Assembly (NCBI GenBank): GCA_902764875.1
Contig: CACWXP010000010.1
Location: 1 to 64,000 of the forward strand
Length of the DNA stretch: 64,000 bases
Direction: 5' to 3'
Source of the DNA: an uncultured Eubacteriales bacterium
GTDB taxonomy: Bacteria > Bacillota > Clostridia > Christensenellales > Aristaeellaceae
Positions 26,898-35,367 of the stretch are shown here, in pieces. A program made the position numbers and the translations under genes. How positions within the stretch are numbered: the stretch's first letter is position 1; each line of letters begins with the position of its first letter. The notes under the pieces are model-generated. The model was not told the DNA's origin and ran no database searches. It was given only the letters and a program-made list of their open reading frames with translations.

Positions 26898-27812
26898 GTG
26901 GAAGAACAGACCTTGCTGTTGTCGCTCTGTATACCCACAAACGGAAAAAGCGATTGGGTGATTCCTGTAGTGGACAGTATTCTTTGCTCGGCTGCTGACG
27001 AGAAAAGGTATGAAATAGTTATAGAGGATAACGGCGAAGGGCATGATCTTGAAACAAAGATCAGAGATTATCAGACAGATCATCGAAATATCCGGTACTA
27101 CAGGAGTGCATCACAGGGATTCCTTTGCCAGATTGACTGTTTACGGCATGCGGACGGGCAATTGATTAAATTTGTCAATCACAGATCTATGCTTGTTGAA
27201 GGGGCAGTCGAGTATCTTTTGCAGTATGCAGCGGAGAATCTGCAGAATAAACCGGTCACCTTTTTTTCAAACGGAAAACTCGGCGGTGGAGAATTCGAAA
27301 ATTTTGATCAGTTTGTCCGGGGTATGTCTTTCTGGTCATCATGGTCCGGGGGACTTGCAATCTGGAGGAATGACCAGGCATCGTTATCGAATGATCGGAA
27401 ATATAATACACTTTTTCCGCATACAGATCTGCTTTTCCGGAACAAAAACGCCGGGGAATACCGGATTGTTGATCGAGAATTATTTTCAGACATTGTTACC
27501 GGTCATGCATCTAAAGGGAAATATAATGTATTCAGGGCATTTGCTGTTGAATATTTGTCGATTATCAATGATCTGCTGAGAAACAACGATATTCAGGTTG
27601 ATACATTCCTTTCTGTTCGAAAAGAACTGCTGCCGTATCTGACTGACCTGTATGTGCGGTTTATCACTTTCAGGGAACCGGCATCCTATGACTTTACAGA
27701 TTGCAAAAAGTATCTCGGGGTTTATTATTCCGACGGTGAATTCCGAAACAGTTATAACAGGCAGGTGCGAAAAACCTTGCTGAAAAAAATCAGAGGACGA
27801 TTCATCAAATGA
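26898..27812 (+). CDS. GT2-like protein lacking the usual DXD motif
   Basis: GTG 26898 is preferred because AGGGAGG ends six bases before it; TTG 26877 would add seven residues. The product has 304 residues. LLLSLCIPTNGKSDWVIPVV and YEIVIEDNGEGHDLE resemble the GT2 nucleotide-binding start, but the metal motif region reads LIKFVNHRSMLVEGAV with no acidic pair. It shares this loss with the protein at 23922. It may be a pseudo-enzyme partner or an unusual transferase. Confidence 0.68.
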   Translation: MEEQTLLLSLCIPTNGKSDWVIPVVDSILCSAADEKRYEIVIEDNGEGHDLETKIRDYQTDHRNIRYYRSASQGFLCQIDCLRHADGQLIKFVNHRSMLVEGAVEYLLQYAAENLQNKPVTFFSNGKLGGGEFENFDQFVRGMSFWSSWSGGLAIWRNDQASLSNDRKYNTLFPHTDLLFRNKNAGEYRIVDRELFSDIVTGHASKGKYNVFRAFAVEYLSIINDLLRNNDIQVDTFLSVRKELLPYLTDLYVRFITFREPASYDFTDCKKYLGVYYSDGEFRNSYNRQVRKTLLKKIRGRFIK

Positions 27813-27837
27813 AGTATTGGGGGCGGAGCGGCTCTGC

Positions 27838-29316
27838 ATGAATGATCATCAAAGTATCGAGGAAACGAAAGATTCAAATAAAATAAAAAACCAGGTCATT
27901 TCCGGAATGTTCTGGAAATTTGCCGAACGATTCATTGCGCAAGGCGTATCGTTTGTTGTTTCGGTTATTCTGGCTCGCATTCTGATGCCGGAAGATTACG
28001 GCGCGGTTGCCGTTGTGGGGATTTTTATTAATCTCGCCAACGTATTTATTACAAGCGGATTGAATGTGTCCCTGATCCAGAAACAGGATGCGGATGAAAC
28101 GGATTTTTCAACGATTTTCTGGTGCAACTTGCTGATCAGTGTTCTTTTGTATATCATGTTATTCCTGGCAGCACCGCTGATCGCTTCGCTATACCGGATT
28201 CCTGAACTGACTATTGTGATAAGAGTCTTTGCCGTCAGTCTTCCGGTTTCTGCTTTTCAGGCAATACAAACTGCATATGTATCCAAGAAGATGCAATTCA
28301 GGAAATTCTTTTTCGCGACGATTATCGGTACGTTGATTTCGGCTGTGGTCGGAATCACTATGGCATATAATGGATTCGGTGTATGGGCGCTGGTGGCGCA
28401 AAGCCTGACGAACACGGTGATTGATACCATTGTACTGTTCTTTACGGTGCGCTGGCGGCCGCGTTTTGTGTTTTCAAAGGAAAGAGCTTTACCGCTGATC
28501 AGATTCGGATATAAGGTCATGCTGACCGACATGATTGCAACGGTGCTGAATAACCTGGTATCCTTTCTGATGGGAGCAAAATATACTTCTGCGGATCTGG
28601 CTTATTATACGAAGGGCACACAGGTGCCGCATCTTGTCCGGAATAATATTTTCACAACAGTGATCAGCGTTCTTTTCCCGGCCATGTCAAACGTTTCGGA
28701 CGATAAGGAATATGTGAAAAAACTGGCCAGGAGAGCGATCGGCCTTTTGTCGTATCTGATTTTTCCGATGATGATCGGAATACTGGCCGTGAACCGAACG
28801 CTGGTTATTGCTTTGTTTACTGAAAAATGGCTTGGGATGACGCCTTATATTGCGATTACCTGTGCGGAGGCAATCCTGAGCGTGAGCCCGACAGTGGGAT
28901 TCCAGGCGATTAAGTCTTTGGGCCGGAGCGACATTCTGCTGAAAAATGAAGTAATCACAAAACCGGTTTATTTTTTGTTTGTTTTAATTGGAATGTTTAT
29001 CAGCCCTTTGGCTATGGCGCTGGGGATGCTGGCGGCTTCAGCCTATTGCTGCGTTGTGGCTTCGGCTTTTGTCAGAAAAACGGTTGGGTATTCCCTAAAA
29101 GAACAACTGACGGATATTACAAGGCCGCTGCTGCTTTCGGGTATGATGTTTGTTGTCGTTTTCCTGGTTGGACAAATTCCCTGCCCCGCGGTGATTCGTT
29201 TGATTTTACAGGTGCTGACCGGAGCAGCATGCTATCTGGGGTTATCTCTCGCCACGAAGGATCAAAACTATTTTGTGCTGAAAGAATTGGCCATGAAGAA
29301 AATAGCCCGTCGTTAA
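27838..29316 (+). CDS. wzx: Wzx-type polysaccharide flippase (MATE/PST superfamily)
   Basis: 492 residues from ATG 27838 (TTG 27817 is an alternative). It is very hydrophobic, with 12-14 predicted membrane helices. The start KNQVISGMFWKFAERFIAQGVSFVVSVILARILMPEDYGAVA is diagnostic for WzxC-like lipopolysaccharide/teichuronic flippases. It would move the undecaprenyl-linked repeat unit across the membrane for Wzy polymerisation. It is the only Wzx-type flippase in the window, and so is possibly shared by the two Wzy-type units. Confidence 0.92.
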   Translation: MNDHQSIEETKDSNKIKNQVISGMFWKFAERFIAQGVSFVVSVILARILMPEDYGAVAVVGIFINLANVFITSGLNVSLIQKQDADETDFSTIFWCNLLISVLLYIMLFLAAPLIASLYRIPELTIVIRVFAVSLPVSAFQAIQTAYVSKKMQFRKFFFATIIGTLISAVVGITMAYNGFGVWALVAQSLTNTVIDTIVLFFTVRWRPRFVFSKERALPLIRFGYKVMLTDMIATVLNNLVSFLMGAKYTSADLAYYTKGTQVPHLVRNNIFTTVISVLFPAMSNVSDDKEYVKKLARRAIGLLSYLIFPMMIGILAVNRTLVIALFTEKWLGMTPYIAITCAEAILSVSPTVGFQAIKSLGRSDILLKNEVITKPVYFLFVLIGMFISPLAMALGMLAASAYCCVVASAFVRKTVGYSLKEQLTDITRPLLLSGMMFVVVFLVGQIPCPAVIRLILQVLTGAACYLGLSLATKDQNYFVLKELAMKKIARR

Positions 29317-29343
29317 GGAACCCATGGCTTGAGTGGTGTTATC

Positions 29344-30327
29344 ATGGATTTATTTTCATATGTTGACAATATTGGCTTGATCCGCGATGTGGATTCCATC
29401 CGAATATGCGAATCGGATGTTGAGAATCCGATGTTTACCATTGCGGTGCCGACGTACAAAAGAGCCGGAGATTTACAGAAAACGATTGCGTCAGCAATTC
29501 ATCAAAAGTGTGATTGCCCGTATGAGATAGTTGTCGTGGATAATCATCCGGAAAGAAATGACGAGACCGAGAATCTGATTGCTGTCTGCCCGGATCATCA
29601 TATAACCTATGTAAAGAATTTGAAAAATGTCGGGATGGTTGGAAACTGGAATAAATGCCTGCTGCTTAGCCGCGGCGAATGGGTTATGTACTGTCATGAT
29701 GATGACACGCTGACTGAGGATGCTTTGCAAACAGTCTGTGATACTATTCGTGCCCATCCTGAGTGCAGAGCAGTCACGTCCCGTTTTGTTCCGGATGGGT
29801 CTCCGTATACGAGTGAAAACAGCCGTGTTCATGAAGAGAATGTTCGGGGAAGACTTCGCGGCTCTGCGGATGCTATGAGCAGGATGATTATTCGAGAGGG
29901 TTTTCCTGTTGCTGCGAATTTGTTTTGTGACAATATATTCGGACCGCCGACATGCGGACTGACTGTTAACCGAAAGACTCTGATGGATTTTGGCGGATGG
30001 AGAGAACATTACCTGGCTTCGGATTGGGTCACGATGATCGGATTTGCGGAACACTTTAAAGTGATGAAACCTGAAAAAGTGACCGGTATTTATGTCTGGA
30101 AGCGGAATACTTCCCTGAAAAAAGAAGCATTGGAAGCCATGTCAAAAGAACGGGCTGAAATACTCCGTGCTTTACGGAAGAAGCCCGGGATTTGCAGATT
30201 TTACAGCATACTTTTAAAAAAGGACCTTGACAGGAAGCAGGAGGAATTGCTTACAGAACATGACGGAAAAAAAAGCAGGTGTTATCAATTGCTGAAAAAG
30301 TATTATATGATCAGAATCAGGAAATAG
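29344..30327 (+). CDS. GT2-family glycosyltransferase
   Basis: ATG 29344 was chosen (TTG 29329 is possible); 327 residues. MFTIAVPTYKRAGDLQKTIAS and YEIVVVDNHPERNDE form the nucleotide-binding half, and GEWVMYCHDDDTLTEDAL carries the complete metal-binding DDD. The acceptor half ends in a basic tail (KKSRCYQLLKKYYMIRIRK) that could contact the membrane. Unlike its neighbours at 23922 and 26898 it retains all canonical GT2 motifs. Confidence 0.9.
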   Translation: MDLFSYVDNIGLIRDVDSIRICESDVENPMFTIAVPTYKRAGDLQKTIASAIHQKCDCPYEIVVVDNHPERNDETENLIAVCPDHHITYVKNLKNVGMVGNWNKCLLLSRGEWVMYCHDDDTLTEDALQTVCDTIRAHPECRAVTSRFVPDGSPYTSENSRVHEENVRGRLRGSADAMSRMIIREGFPVAANLFCDNIFGPPTCGLTVNRKTLMDFGGWREHYLASDWVTMIGFAEHFKVMKPEKVTGIYVWKRNTSLKKEALEAMSKERAEILRALRKKPGICRFYSILLKKDLDRKQEELLTEHDGKKSRCYQLLKKYYMIRIRK

Positions 30328-30371
30328 CATCAACAGGATGGGAATATAAGAGGAACAGAAAGGGAAAAGGA

Positions 30372-31154
30372 ATGAAAGTAGTAATTCTTGCGGGTGGATT
30401 TGGTACACGAATTGCAGAAGAATCGGCCTATAAACCCAAACCGATGATCGAAATCGGAGGCATGCCGATCCTCTGGCACATTATGAAGATTTATTCTTCT
30501 TACGGCATGAACGAGTTTGTCATTTGCGCAGGATACAAGCAGCATATTATCAAAGAGTGGTTTGCCGATTATTTTCTTCATTCTTCGGATATTACTTTTG
30601 ATTATACATCCGGAAATAATGAAATGATTGTCCACAACAAGCATGTAGAACCATGGAAGGTGACCATTGTCGATACAGGGTTGAATACACAGACCGGCGG
30701 GCGCATAAAGAGAATCAGGGAGTATGTGGGGAATGAGACTTTTATGCTTACGTACGGTGATGCTGTCGGAGATGTGAATATTCCCGAACTGCTGAAGTTC
30801 CATCAGGATCATGGAAAAATCGGGACTATATCCATGTATAATTTCGGGCAGAATAAAGGCGTTGTTGAAGTTGGCGAAAACGGACTGATTGATGCGTTCA
30901 GGGAAAAATCAGATACGGACGGAGACCTGATTAATATCGGTTTTATGGTAATGGAACCGGCAATATTTGATTTAATTGACGGGGATGACACACCTTTCGA
31001 GAAAGAACCAATGAGCAGGCTTGTTGCGGCGAAGGAATTGGTTGGCTATATTCATAAAGGATATTGGCAATGCATGGATACGCAGCGGGAAAAACAGCAG
31101 ATTGACAAGCTTTGGGAATCCGGGAATGCACCCTGGAAAATTTGGAAGGATTAA
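30372..31154 (+). CDS. rfbF: Glucose-1-phosphate cytidylyltransferase
   Basis: 260 residues; ATG 30372 follows GGGAAAAGG, and the upstream start at 30279 overlaps the previous gene. MKVVILAGGFGTRIAEES is the nucleotidyltransferase opening, KPKPMIEIGGMPILWHIMK and LTYGDAVGDVNI are typical of RfbF/DdhA, and GYWQCMDTQREKQQIDKLW is the family's C-terminal signature. It makes CDP-glucose from CTP and glucose-1-phosphate, the first committed step to CDP-3,6-dideoxyhexoses. The next four genes continue this pathway. Confidence 0.95.
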   Translation: MKVVILAGGFGTRIAEESAYKPKPMIEIGGMPILWHIMKIYSSYGMNEFVICAGYKQHIIKEWFADYFLHSSDITFDYTSGNNEMIVHNKHVEPWKVTIVDTGLNTQTGGRIKRIREYVGNETFMLTYGDAVGDVNIPELLKFHQDHGKIGTISMYNFGQNKGVVEVGENGLIDAFREKSDTDGDLINIGFMVMEPAIFDLIDGDDTPFEKEPMSRLVAAKELVGYIHKGYWQCMDTQREKQQIDKLWESGNAPWKIWKD

Positions 31155-31157
31155 GAG

Positions 31158-32213
31158 ATGATGGACTTAGACTTTTTCAGAAATAGAAAAGTTCTGGTAA
31201 CAGGCCATACAGGATTTAAAGGGACATGGCTTTGCCGGATGCTTGTAAATGCAGGGGCGGATGTGACCGGTTACAGCCTGGCACCGCCGACAAATCCGAA
31301 TCTGTTTGAACTGGCAGGACTTGAAAACCGGATGACCAGCATCATCGGAGATATCCGGGATTTTGATCTTCTCATGAACACGTTTGAAAAGGCCCGGCCT
31401 GAGATCGTCTTACACCTTGCTGCCCAGCCGATTGTGCGGGATTCTTATAAAAATCCGCGTTATACGTATGAAACCAATATCATGGGCACGGTGAATCTGA
31501 TGGAATGTGTGCGGGCGACATCTTCTGTTCGCAGCGTACTGAACGTGACGACGGATAAGGTGTACAAGAATAACGAATGGTGCTGGGGATACCGCGAAGA
31601 TGAACCGCTGGACGGATTCGATCCCTATTCCAACAGCAAGAGTTGTTCAGAACTGGTTACACACAGTTATATCAACAGTTTTTTTTACAAACAGGATTCT
31701 CCGGCTGTGTCTACGGCTCGGGCCGGGAATGTCATCGGCGGCGGGGATTTTGCCAATGATCGGATCATTCCGGACTGTGTTCGGGCCATGAAGAACGGAA
31801 AGACGATCGGTGTGCGAAACCCATATTCGACGCGGCCGTATCAGCATGTGCTGGAACCGTTGACTGTTTATTTGACAATTGCGCAGAAACAGTTTGAAGA
31901 CAGGAAGTATGCCGGGTTTTACAATGTCGGACCGGATGACTGCGACTGTGTTACAACCGGAGAATTGGTGGATTTGTTCTGTTCGTGCTGGGGAGAAGAC
32001 GTTACCTGGGAGAATCAGGCGGAGGAAAATGCACCGCATGAGGCGAATTTCCTGAAGCTGGATTGCAGCAGGATCAAAAAGATATTTGGCTGGAAGCCGC
32101 GCTGGCATATAGCTGAGTGCATTGAAATGACCTGTCGGTTCAGTAAGGTCTGGCTGGCCGGCGGCGATATTCCCGCTGAAATGGACAGAGAGATCGCGGA
32201 ATTTCTGAAGTAA
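31158..32213 (+). CDS. rfbG: CDP-glucose 4,6-dehydratase
   Basis: 351 residues, ATG at 31158 (a second ATG follows directly). RKVLVTGHTGFKGTWLCRMLV is the RfbG/DdhB form of the extended-SDR NAD loop, LHLAAQPIVRDSY follows, and NVTTDKVYKN…YSNSKSCSELVTHSY holds the catalytic Thr/Tyr/Lys. It converts CDP-glucose to CDP-4-keto-6-deoxyglucose. It is encoded 3 bases after rfbF. Confidence 0.95.
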   Translation: MMDLDFFRNRKVLVTGHTGFKGTWLCRMLVNAGADVTGYSLAPPTNPNLFELAGLENRMTSIIGDIRDFDLLMNTFEKARPEIVLHLAAQPIVRDSYKNPRYTYETNIMGTVNLMECVRATSSVRSVLNVTTDKVYKNNEWCWGYREDEPLDGFDPYSNSKSCSELVTHSYINSFFYKQDSPAVSTARAGNVIGGGDFANDRIIPDCVRAMKNGKTIGVRNPYSTRPYQHVLEPLTVYLTIAQKQFEDRKYAGFYNVGPDDCDCVTTGELVDLFCSCWGEDVTWENQAEENAPHEANFLKLDCSRIKKIFGWKPRWHIAECIEMTCRFSKVWLAGGDIPAEMDREIAEFLK

Positions 32214-32238
32214 TGAAAGATCATGGAAGGGTTAAGAG

Positions 32239-33585
32239 ATGAAGAACTGGAGCAATGAGGCGGAAGCAAGGGAAAAGATTAAGTCATTGGTAACAGAATA
32301 CTATCATGATTTCAAAGAAAAGAAGGAACCGTACAAAGCAGGTGACAGAATCACCTATGCTGCCCGGGTTTTTGATGAAAAGGAAATGTGCAGTCTGACG
32401 GACGCGATGCTGGATTTCTGGCTGACCACCGGGCGTTTTTCAGATCGGTTTGAGAAAGAATTTGCTTCCTGGATCGGTGTAAAATATGCGCATCTGGTGA
32501 ATTCGGGTTCTTCAGCAAATCTGATTGCTTTCATGGCCCTGACAGCTCCGGAACTGGGCGAACGGCAGATCCATCCGGGAGACGAGGTTATTACGGTGGC
32601 CTGCGGCTTTCCTACAACGGTGACGCCGATCCTGAATTACGGGGCAGTTCCTGTATTTGTGGATGTGACAGTTCCACAATATAATATTGATGTCTCCAGG
32701 CTGGAAGAGGCGCTGTCCCCGAAGACCAAGGCGGTGATGATTGCCCATACGCTGGGGAATCCCTTTGATCTGAACGCTGTGAAGGCTTTCTGCGATCAGC
32801 ATAATCTGTGGCTGATCGAAGACAACTGCGATGCTTTGGGTTCAAGGTACACGATTGACAGCGAAACCAGGTTTACGGGAACCTGGGGAGATATCGGGAC
32901 TTCTTCCTTTTATCCGCCGCACCATATGACCATGGGAGAAGGCGGCGCGGTATATACCAGCAATCCGCTGCTGCACAGACTGATTCTTTCCTTCCGGGAC
33001 TGGGGACGTGACTGTATCTGCCCCAGCGGACATGATAATTTCTGCGGTCATCGGTTCGACGGGCAGTTTGGAGAGCTGCCGAATGGATATGACCATAAAT
33101 ATGTATATTCTCATTTTGGCTATAACCTGAAGGTGACGGATTTGCAGGCGGCTATCGGATGCGAACAGCTGATCAAGTTTCCGTCCTTTATCGGGCGCCG
33201 GCGGTATAACTGGGATCGGCTGCGGAAAGCATTGGAAGGTACGCAGGACAGGTTGATTTTGCCGGAACCGGCAGAGAATAGTTCACCCAGCTGGTTTGGC
33301 TTCCTGATTTCTGTCCGCCCGGAAAGCGGCCTGAAACGGAATGATGTGACAAAGTATATAGAAGAGCACAATGTACAGACCCGATTGCTGTTTTCCGGGA
33401 ATCTGATCAGACACCCCTGCTTTGACCGGATTCGGGGAACGAATGCCTATCGGGTTGTCGGCAGTCTGGAAGTAACAGACTTTGTGATGAATCATACCTT
33501 CTGGGTCGGCGTTTATCCGGGAATGACAGATGAAATGATCGACTATATGGCGAAGACAATCATTGAAGCGGTGGAACAGAGATGA
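32239..33585 (+). CDS. rfbH: CDP-4-keto-6-deoxyglucose 3-dehydrase (E1)
   Basis: 448 residues, ATG 32239. It is an aminotransferase-fold protein in which the PLP-binding lysine is replaced by histidine (FYPPHHMTMGEGGAVYT, His228/His229), the hallmark of E1. The Cys-rich segment DWGRDCICPSGHDNFCGHRFDGQ, with an earlier Cys, supplies the iron-sulfur ligands. E1 removes the C3 hydroxyl as PMP/radical chemistry together with an E3 reductase. The E3 (DdhD/AscD) gene is not in the window, so another flavoprotein must serve. The next start overlaps by four bases. Confidence 0.95.
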   Translation: MKNWSNEAEAREKIKSLVTEYYHDFKEKKEPYKAGDRITYAARVFDEKEMCSLTDAMLDFWLTTGRFSDRFEKEFASWIGVKYAHLVNSGSSANLIAFMALTAPELGERQIHPGDEVITVACGFPTTVTPILNYGAVPVFVDVTVPQYNIDVSRLEEALSPKTKAVMIAHTLGNPFDLNAVKAFCDQHNLWLIEDNCDALGSRYTIDSETRFTGTWGDIGTSSFYPPHHMTMGEGGAVYTSNPLLHRLILSFRDWGRDCICPSGHDNFCGHRFDGQFGELPNGYDHKYVYSHFGYNLKVTDLQAAIGCEQLIKFPSFIGRRRYNWDRLRKALEGTQDRLILPEPAENSSPSWFGFLISVRPESGLKRNDVTKYIEEHNVQTRLLFSGNLIRHPCFDRIRGTNAYRVVGSLEVTDFVMNHTFWVGVYPGMTDEMIDYMAKTIIEAVEQR

Positions 33586-34499
33586 AAAAGGTTGTGGTTT
33601 CCGGAGCAAATGGATTTGTTGGTTCCGCAGTTTGCAAAGAACTGACAGATCATTCCGTAGAAGTGATAGCGATTATCCGGAACGAAGAAGAAAACATTGA
33701 AGCGATCAGGAATTATCCGGGTCTTCGCATTGTTTATTCGGATCTGAAGGATTTCCGAGCCCTGGCTGAGATGATTCCGGACAGGGATATTGACGCTTTT
33801 TATCATTTTGCCTGGGTTGGGAGTGCGGGTCCCCTCCGCGGCAACGACGAGGTACAGCTGAATAACGTGAAATATACATGTGACGCGGTAAAAGCCTGTG
33901 CCGAAATGAGCTGCAGACGATTTGTTTTTGCTTCCAGCATTATGGAATATGAGATAGCGGCAGTGATGACTTCGGAAGAGACACCGGGAATGAACACCCT
34001 GTACTGTTCCGCGAAGGTGGCGGCGGACTATATGGCCAGGACGATTGCCGGAAGCTGCGGTCTGGATTATATCCGGGCGGTGATATCGAATATTTACGGT
34101 CCCGGGGAGATGAGCCCGCGGCTGGTGAATACGAGTCTTCGGAAAATGCTGCAGGGAGAGCACTGTGCTTTTTCTGCGGGTGAACAGATGTACGATTTTA
34201 TCTACATTTCGGATGCGGCCGGGGCTTTTCGGGCGATCGGGGAAAAAGGCCAAAAGAATAAAACATATTATATCGGAAGCCTGAACCCCGAGCCGCTGAA
34301 AAACTTTTTGATCAAAATGAAAAACTGTGTGGATCCGAAACTGCAAATCGGACTGGGAGAAATATCTTTCAACGGGATTTCATTGACTTATAAAGAATTC
34401 GATATCGAAGCGGTAAAAAAAGATACCGGTTTTGTGCCGGCTGTAAGTTTTGAAGAGGGAATTCAACATACGATAGCATGGTTGAGAGGACTGGAATAA
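33582..34499 (+). CDS. NAD-dependent epimerase/reductase, CDP-dideoxysugar C4 reductase candidate
   Basis: 305 residues, ATGA-coupled to rfbH. KKVVVSGANGFVGSAVCKEL is the NAD(P) loop of an extended SDR. Catalytic features are FVFASSIMEYE (Ser) and LYCSAKVAADY (Tyr and Lys). The pattern resembles reductases that finish CDP-3,6-dideoxyhexoses (abequose, paratose or ascarylose types). Position between E1 and an RmlC-like epimerase fits the last reductive step (AscF role). Which C4 configuration results is not readable. Confidence 0.8.
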   Translation: MKKVVVSGANGFVGSAVCKELTDHSVEVIAIIRNEEENIEAIRNYPGLRIVYSDLKDFRALAEMIPDRDIDAFYHFAWVGSAGPLRGNDEVQLNNVKYTCDAVKACAEMSCRRFVFASSIMEYEIAAVMTSEETPGMNTLYCSAKVAADYMARTIAGSCGLDYIRAVISNIYGPGEMSPRLVNTSLRKMLQGEHCAFSAGEQMYDFIYISDAAGAFRAIGEKGQKNKTYYIGSLNPEPLKNFLIKMKNCVDPKLQIGLGEISFNGISLTYKEFDIEAVKKDTGFVPAVSFEEGIQHTIAWLRGLE

Positions 34500-35062
34500 T
34501 GGGCTTTGAATTTGAGGAATTGCCTTTAAAGGGTGCATATCTGATAAACTGCTTTTATGCGGGAGATCGTCGGGGCGGATTTACAAAATGCTTTGAGAAG
34601 ACGATTTTTCAGAATGCCGGTATCAGATTTCAGCTGGATGATTCTTTCGTATCATGTTCCTCAAAAAACGTGATCCGGGGGCTTCATTTTCAGACGGAAA
34701 ATCCGCAGGCCAAACTGGTTTCGGTCGTGTCCGGCCGGGCCTGGGATGTGATGGTGGATTTGCGCATTGGAAGTCCGACCTTCGGGAAATGGGTGGCCAG
34801 GGAGCTTTCGGCCGATAATCATTTGTGCCTTTATATTCCCCGCGGATTCGCACACGGGTTTGCGAGTCTTGAGGATGAAACGGTTATGCTGTATCAGTGC
34901 GACGGAAAATATGATAAGGAGACAGATACGGGGATAAGGTTTGACGATCCCGAGATCGGGATTCAGTGGCCGGTCAACGAAGAAGTTGCGATTCATAGTA
35001 CAAGGGATTTGCACTTGCCCGGATTGAGTGAGTATCTCCTGAATCCGATGAGGCCGATTTAA
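34499..35062 (+). CDS. RmlC-like cupin sugar epimerase (AscE role likely)
   Basis: 187 residues from ATG 34499 in a TAATG overlap; an upstream start at 34478 is less likely. It has the RmlC motifs: FVSCSSKNVIRGLHFQTENPQAKLVSV (catalytic His), GRAWDVMVDLRIGSPTFGKW, IPRGFAHGFASLEDE and a Tyr near YQCDGKYDKETDTGIRFDDPEIGIQWP. In dTDP pathways RmlC epimerises C3 and C5; in ascarylose biosynthesis a homologue (AscE) epimerises C5 of the CDP-sugar. Coupled to the rfbFGH set, a CDP-3,6-dideoxy-L-hexose is the most economical product. Its stop codon lies in the loop of the operon terminator. Confidence 0.88.
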   Translation: MGFEFEELPLKGAYLINCFYAGDRRGGFTKCFEKTIFQNAGIRFQLDDSFVSCSSKNVIRGLHFQTENPQAKLVSVVSGRAWDVMVDLRIGSPTFGKWVARELSADNHLCLYIPRGFAHGFASLEDETVMLYQCDGKYDKETDTGIRFDDPEIGIQWPVNEEVAIHSTRDLHLPGLSEYLLNPMRPI

Positions 35063-35080
35063 TAATCGGCCTAATTTTTT
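35051..35080 (+). terminator. Intrinsic terminator of the first polysaccharide run
   Basis: A perfect 9-bp stem (AGGCCGATT at 35051-35059 with AATCGGCCT at 35064-35072), a four-base loop and a following AATTTTTT tract. The TAA of the RmlC-like gene (35060-35062) lies within the hairpin loop region, so translation and termination are closely juxtaposed. Confidence 0.92.
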
Positions 35081-35123
35081 ACCCTTTTCCAAATCTGACC
35101 TTTCCTGACCAATTTGTTTTCAA

Positions 35124-35152
35124 TTGAAGTCTACTTTGTTTTGTGGTACAAT
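35124..35152 (+). promoter_or_regulatory. Sigma-A type promoter of the second polysaccharide operon
   Basis: TTGAAG at 35124-35129 and TACAAT at 35147-35152 are separated by exactly 17 bp, with TGTGG just before the -10 box. It lies 44 bp after the terminator and about 215 bp before the first start codon, which implies a long untranslated leader. Confidence 0.75.
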
Positions 35153-35367
35153 AAACTCTGTATAACTATGGGTAGGGGAAACTATGCCCAAAAGTTGTAC
35201 AGGCCGGATTAAAACGGCTTTATGGAAGAAATTGTACAGGCAGGCGGAGGAAAGTCTTCGGTGGTGTGCCGGGATCGGAGACTGCTGAAAAAAAGAAAGC
35301 TGTTTGCGAGACGCTGGGCGTGTTGCCCGGCGGAGCTTTGCCAAAATTCAGGGAGGATATAAAAAGG
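35153..35367 (+). promoter_or_regulatory. Long structured 5' leader ahead of the second Wzz-like gene
   Basis: There is no gene in this stretch. Visible structures are a bulged hairpin TGGGTAG…CTATGCCCA (35169-35190), a 10-base direct repeat TTGTACAGGC (35195-35204 and 35232-35241), an 8-bp stem with one wobble (35253-35260 with 35276-35283), and a second 8-bp stem with one wobble and a 5-base loop (35312-35319 with 35325-35332). No U-run follows them. This could be a processive-antitermination or attenuation leader, common ahead of long polysaccharide operons, but it matches no riboswitch class I know. Confidence 0.45.

Noticed and set aside
35245..35260. RNase P-like GGAGGAAAGTC motif in the leader
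   Set aside because: It resembles the conserved RNase P core, but the rest of the ~350-base RNA (P4 partner, ACAGAAA region) is absent before the coding region begins.
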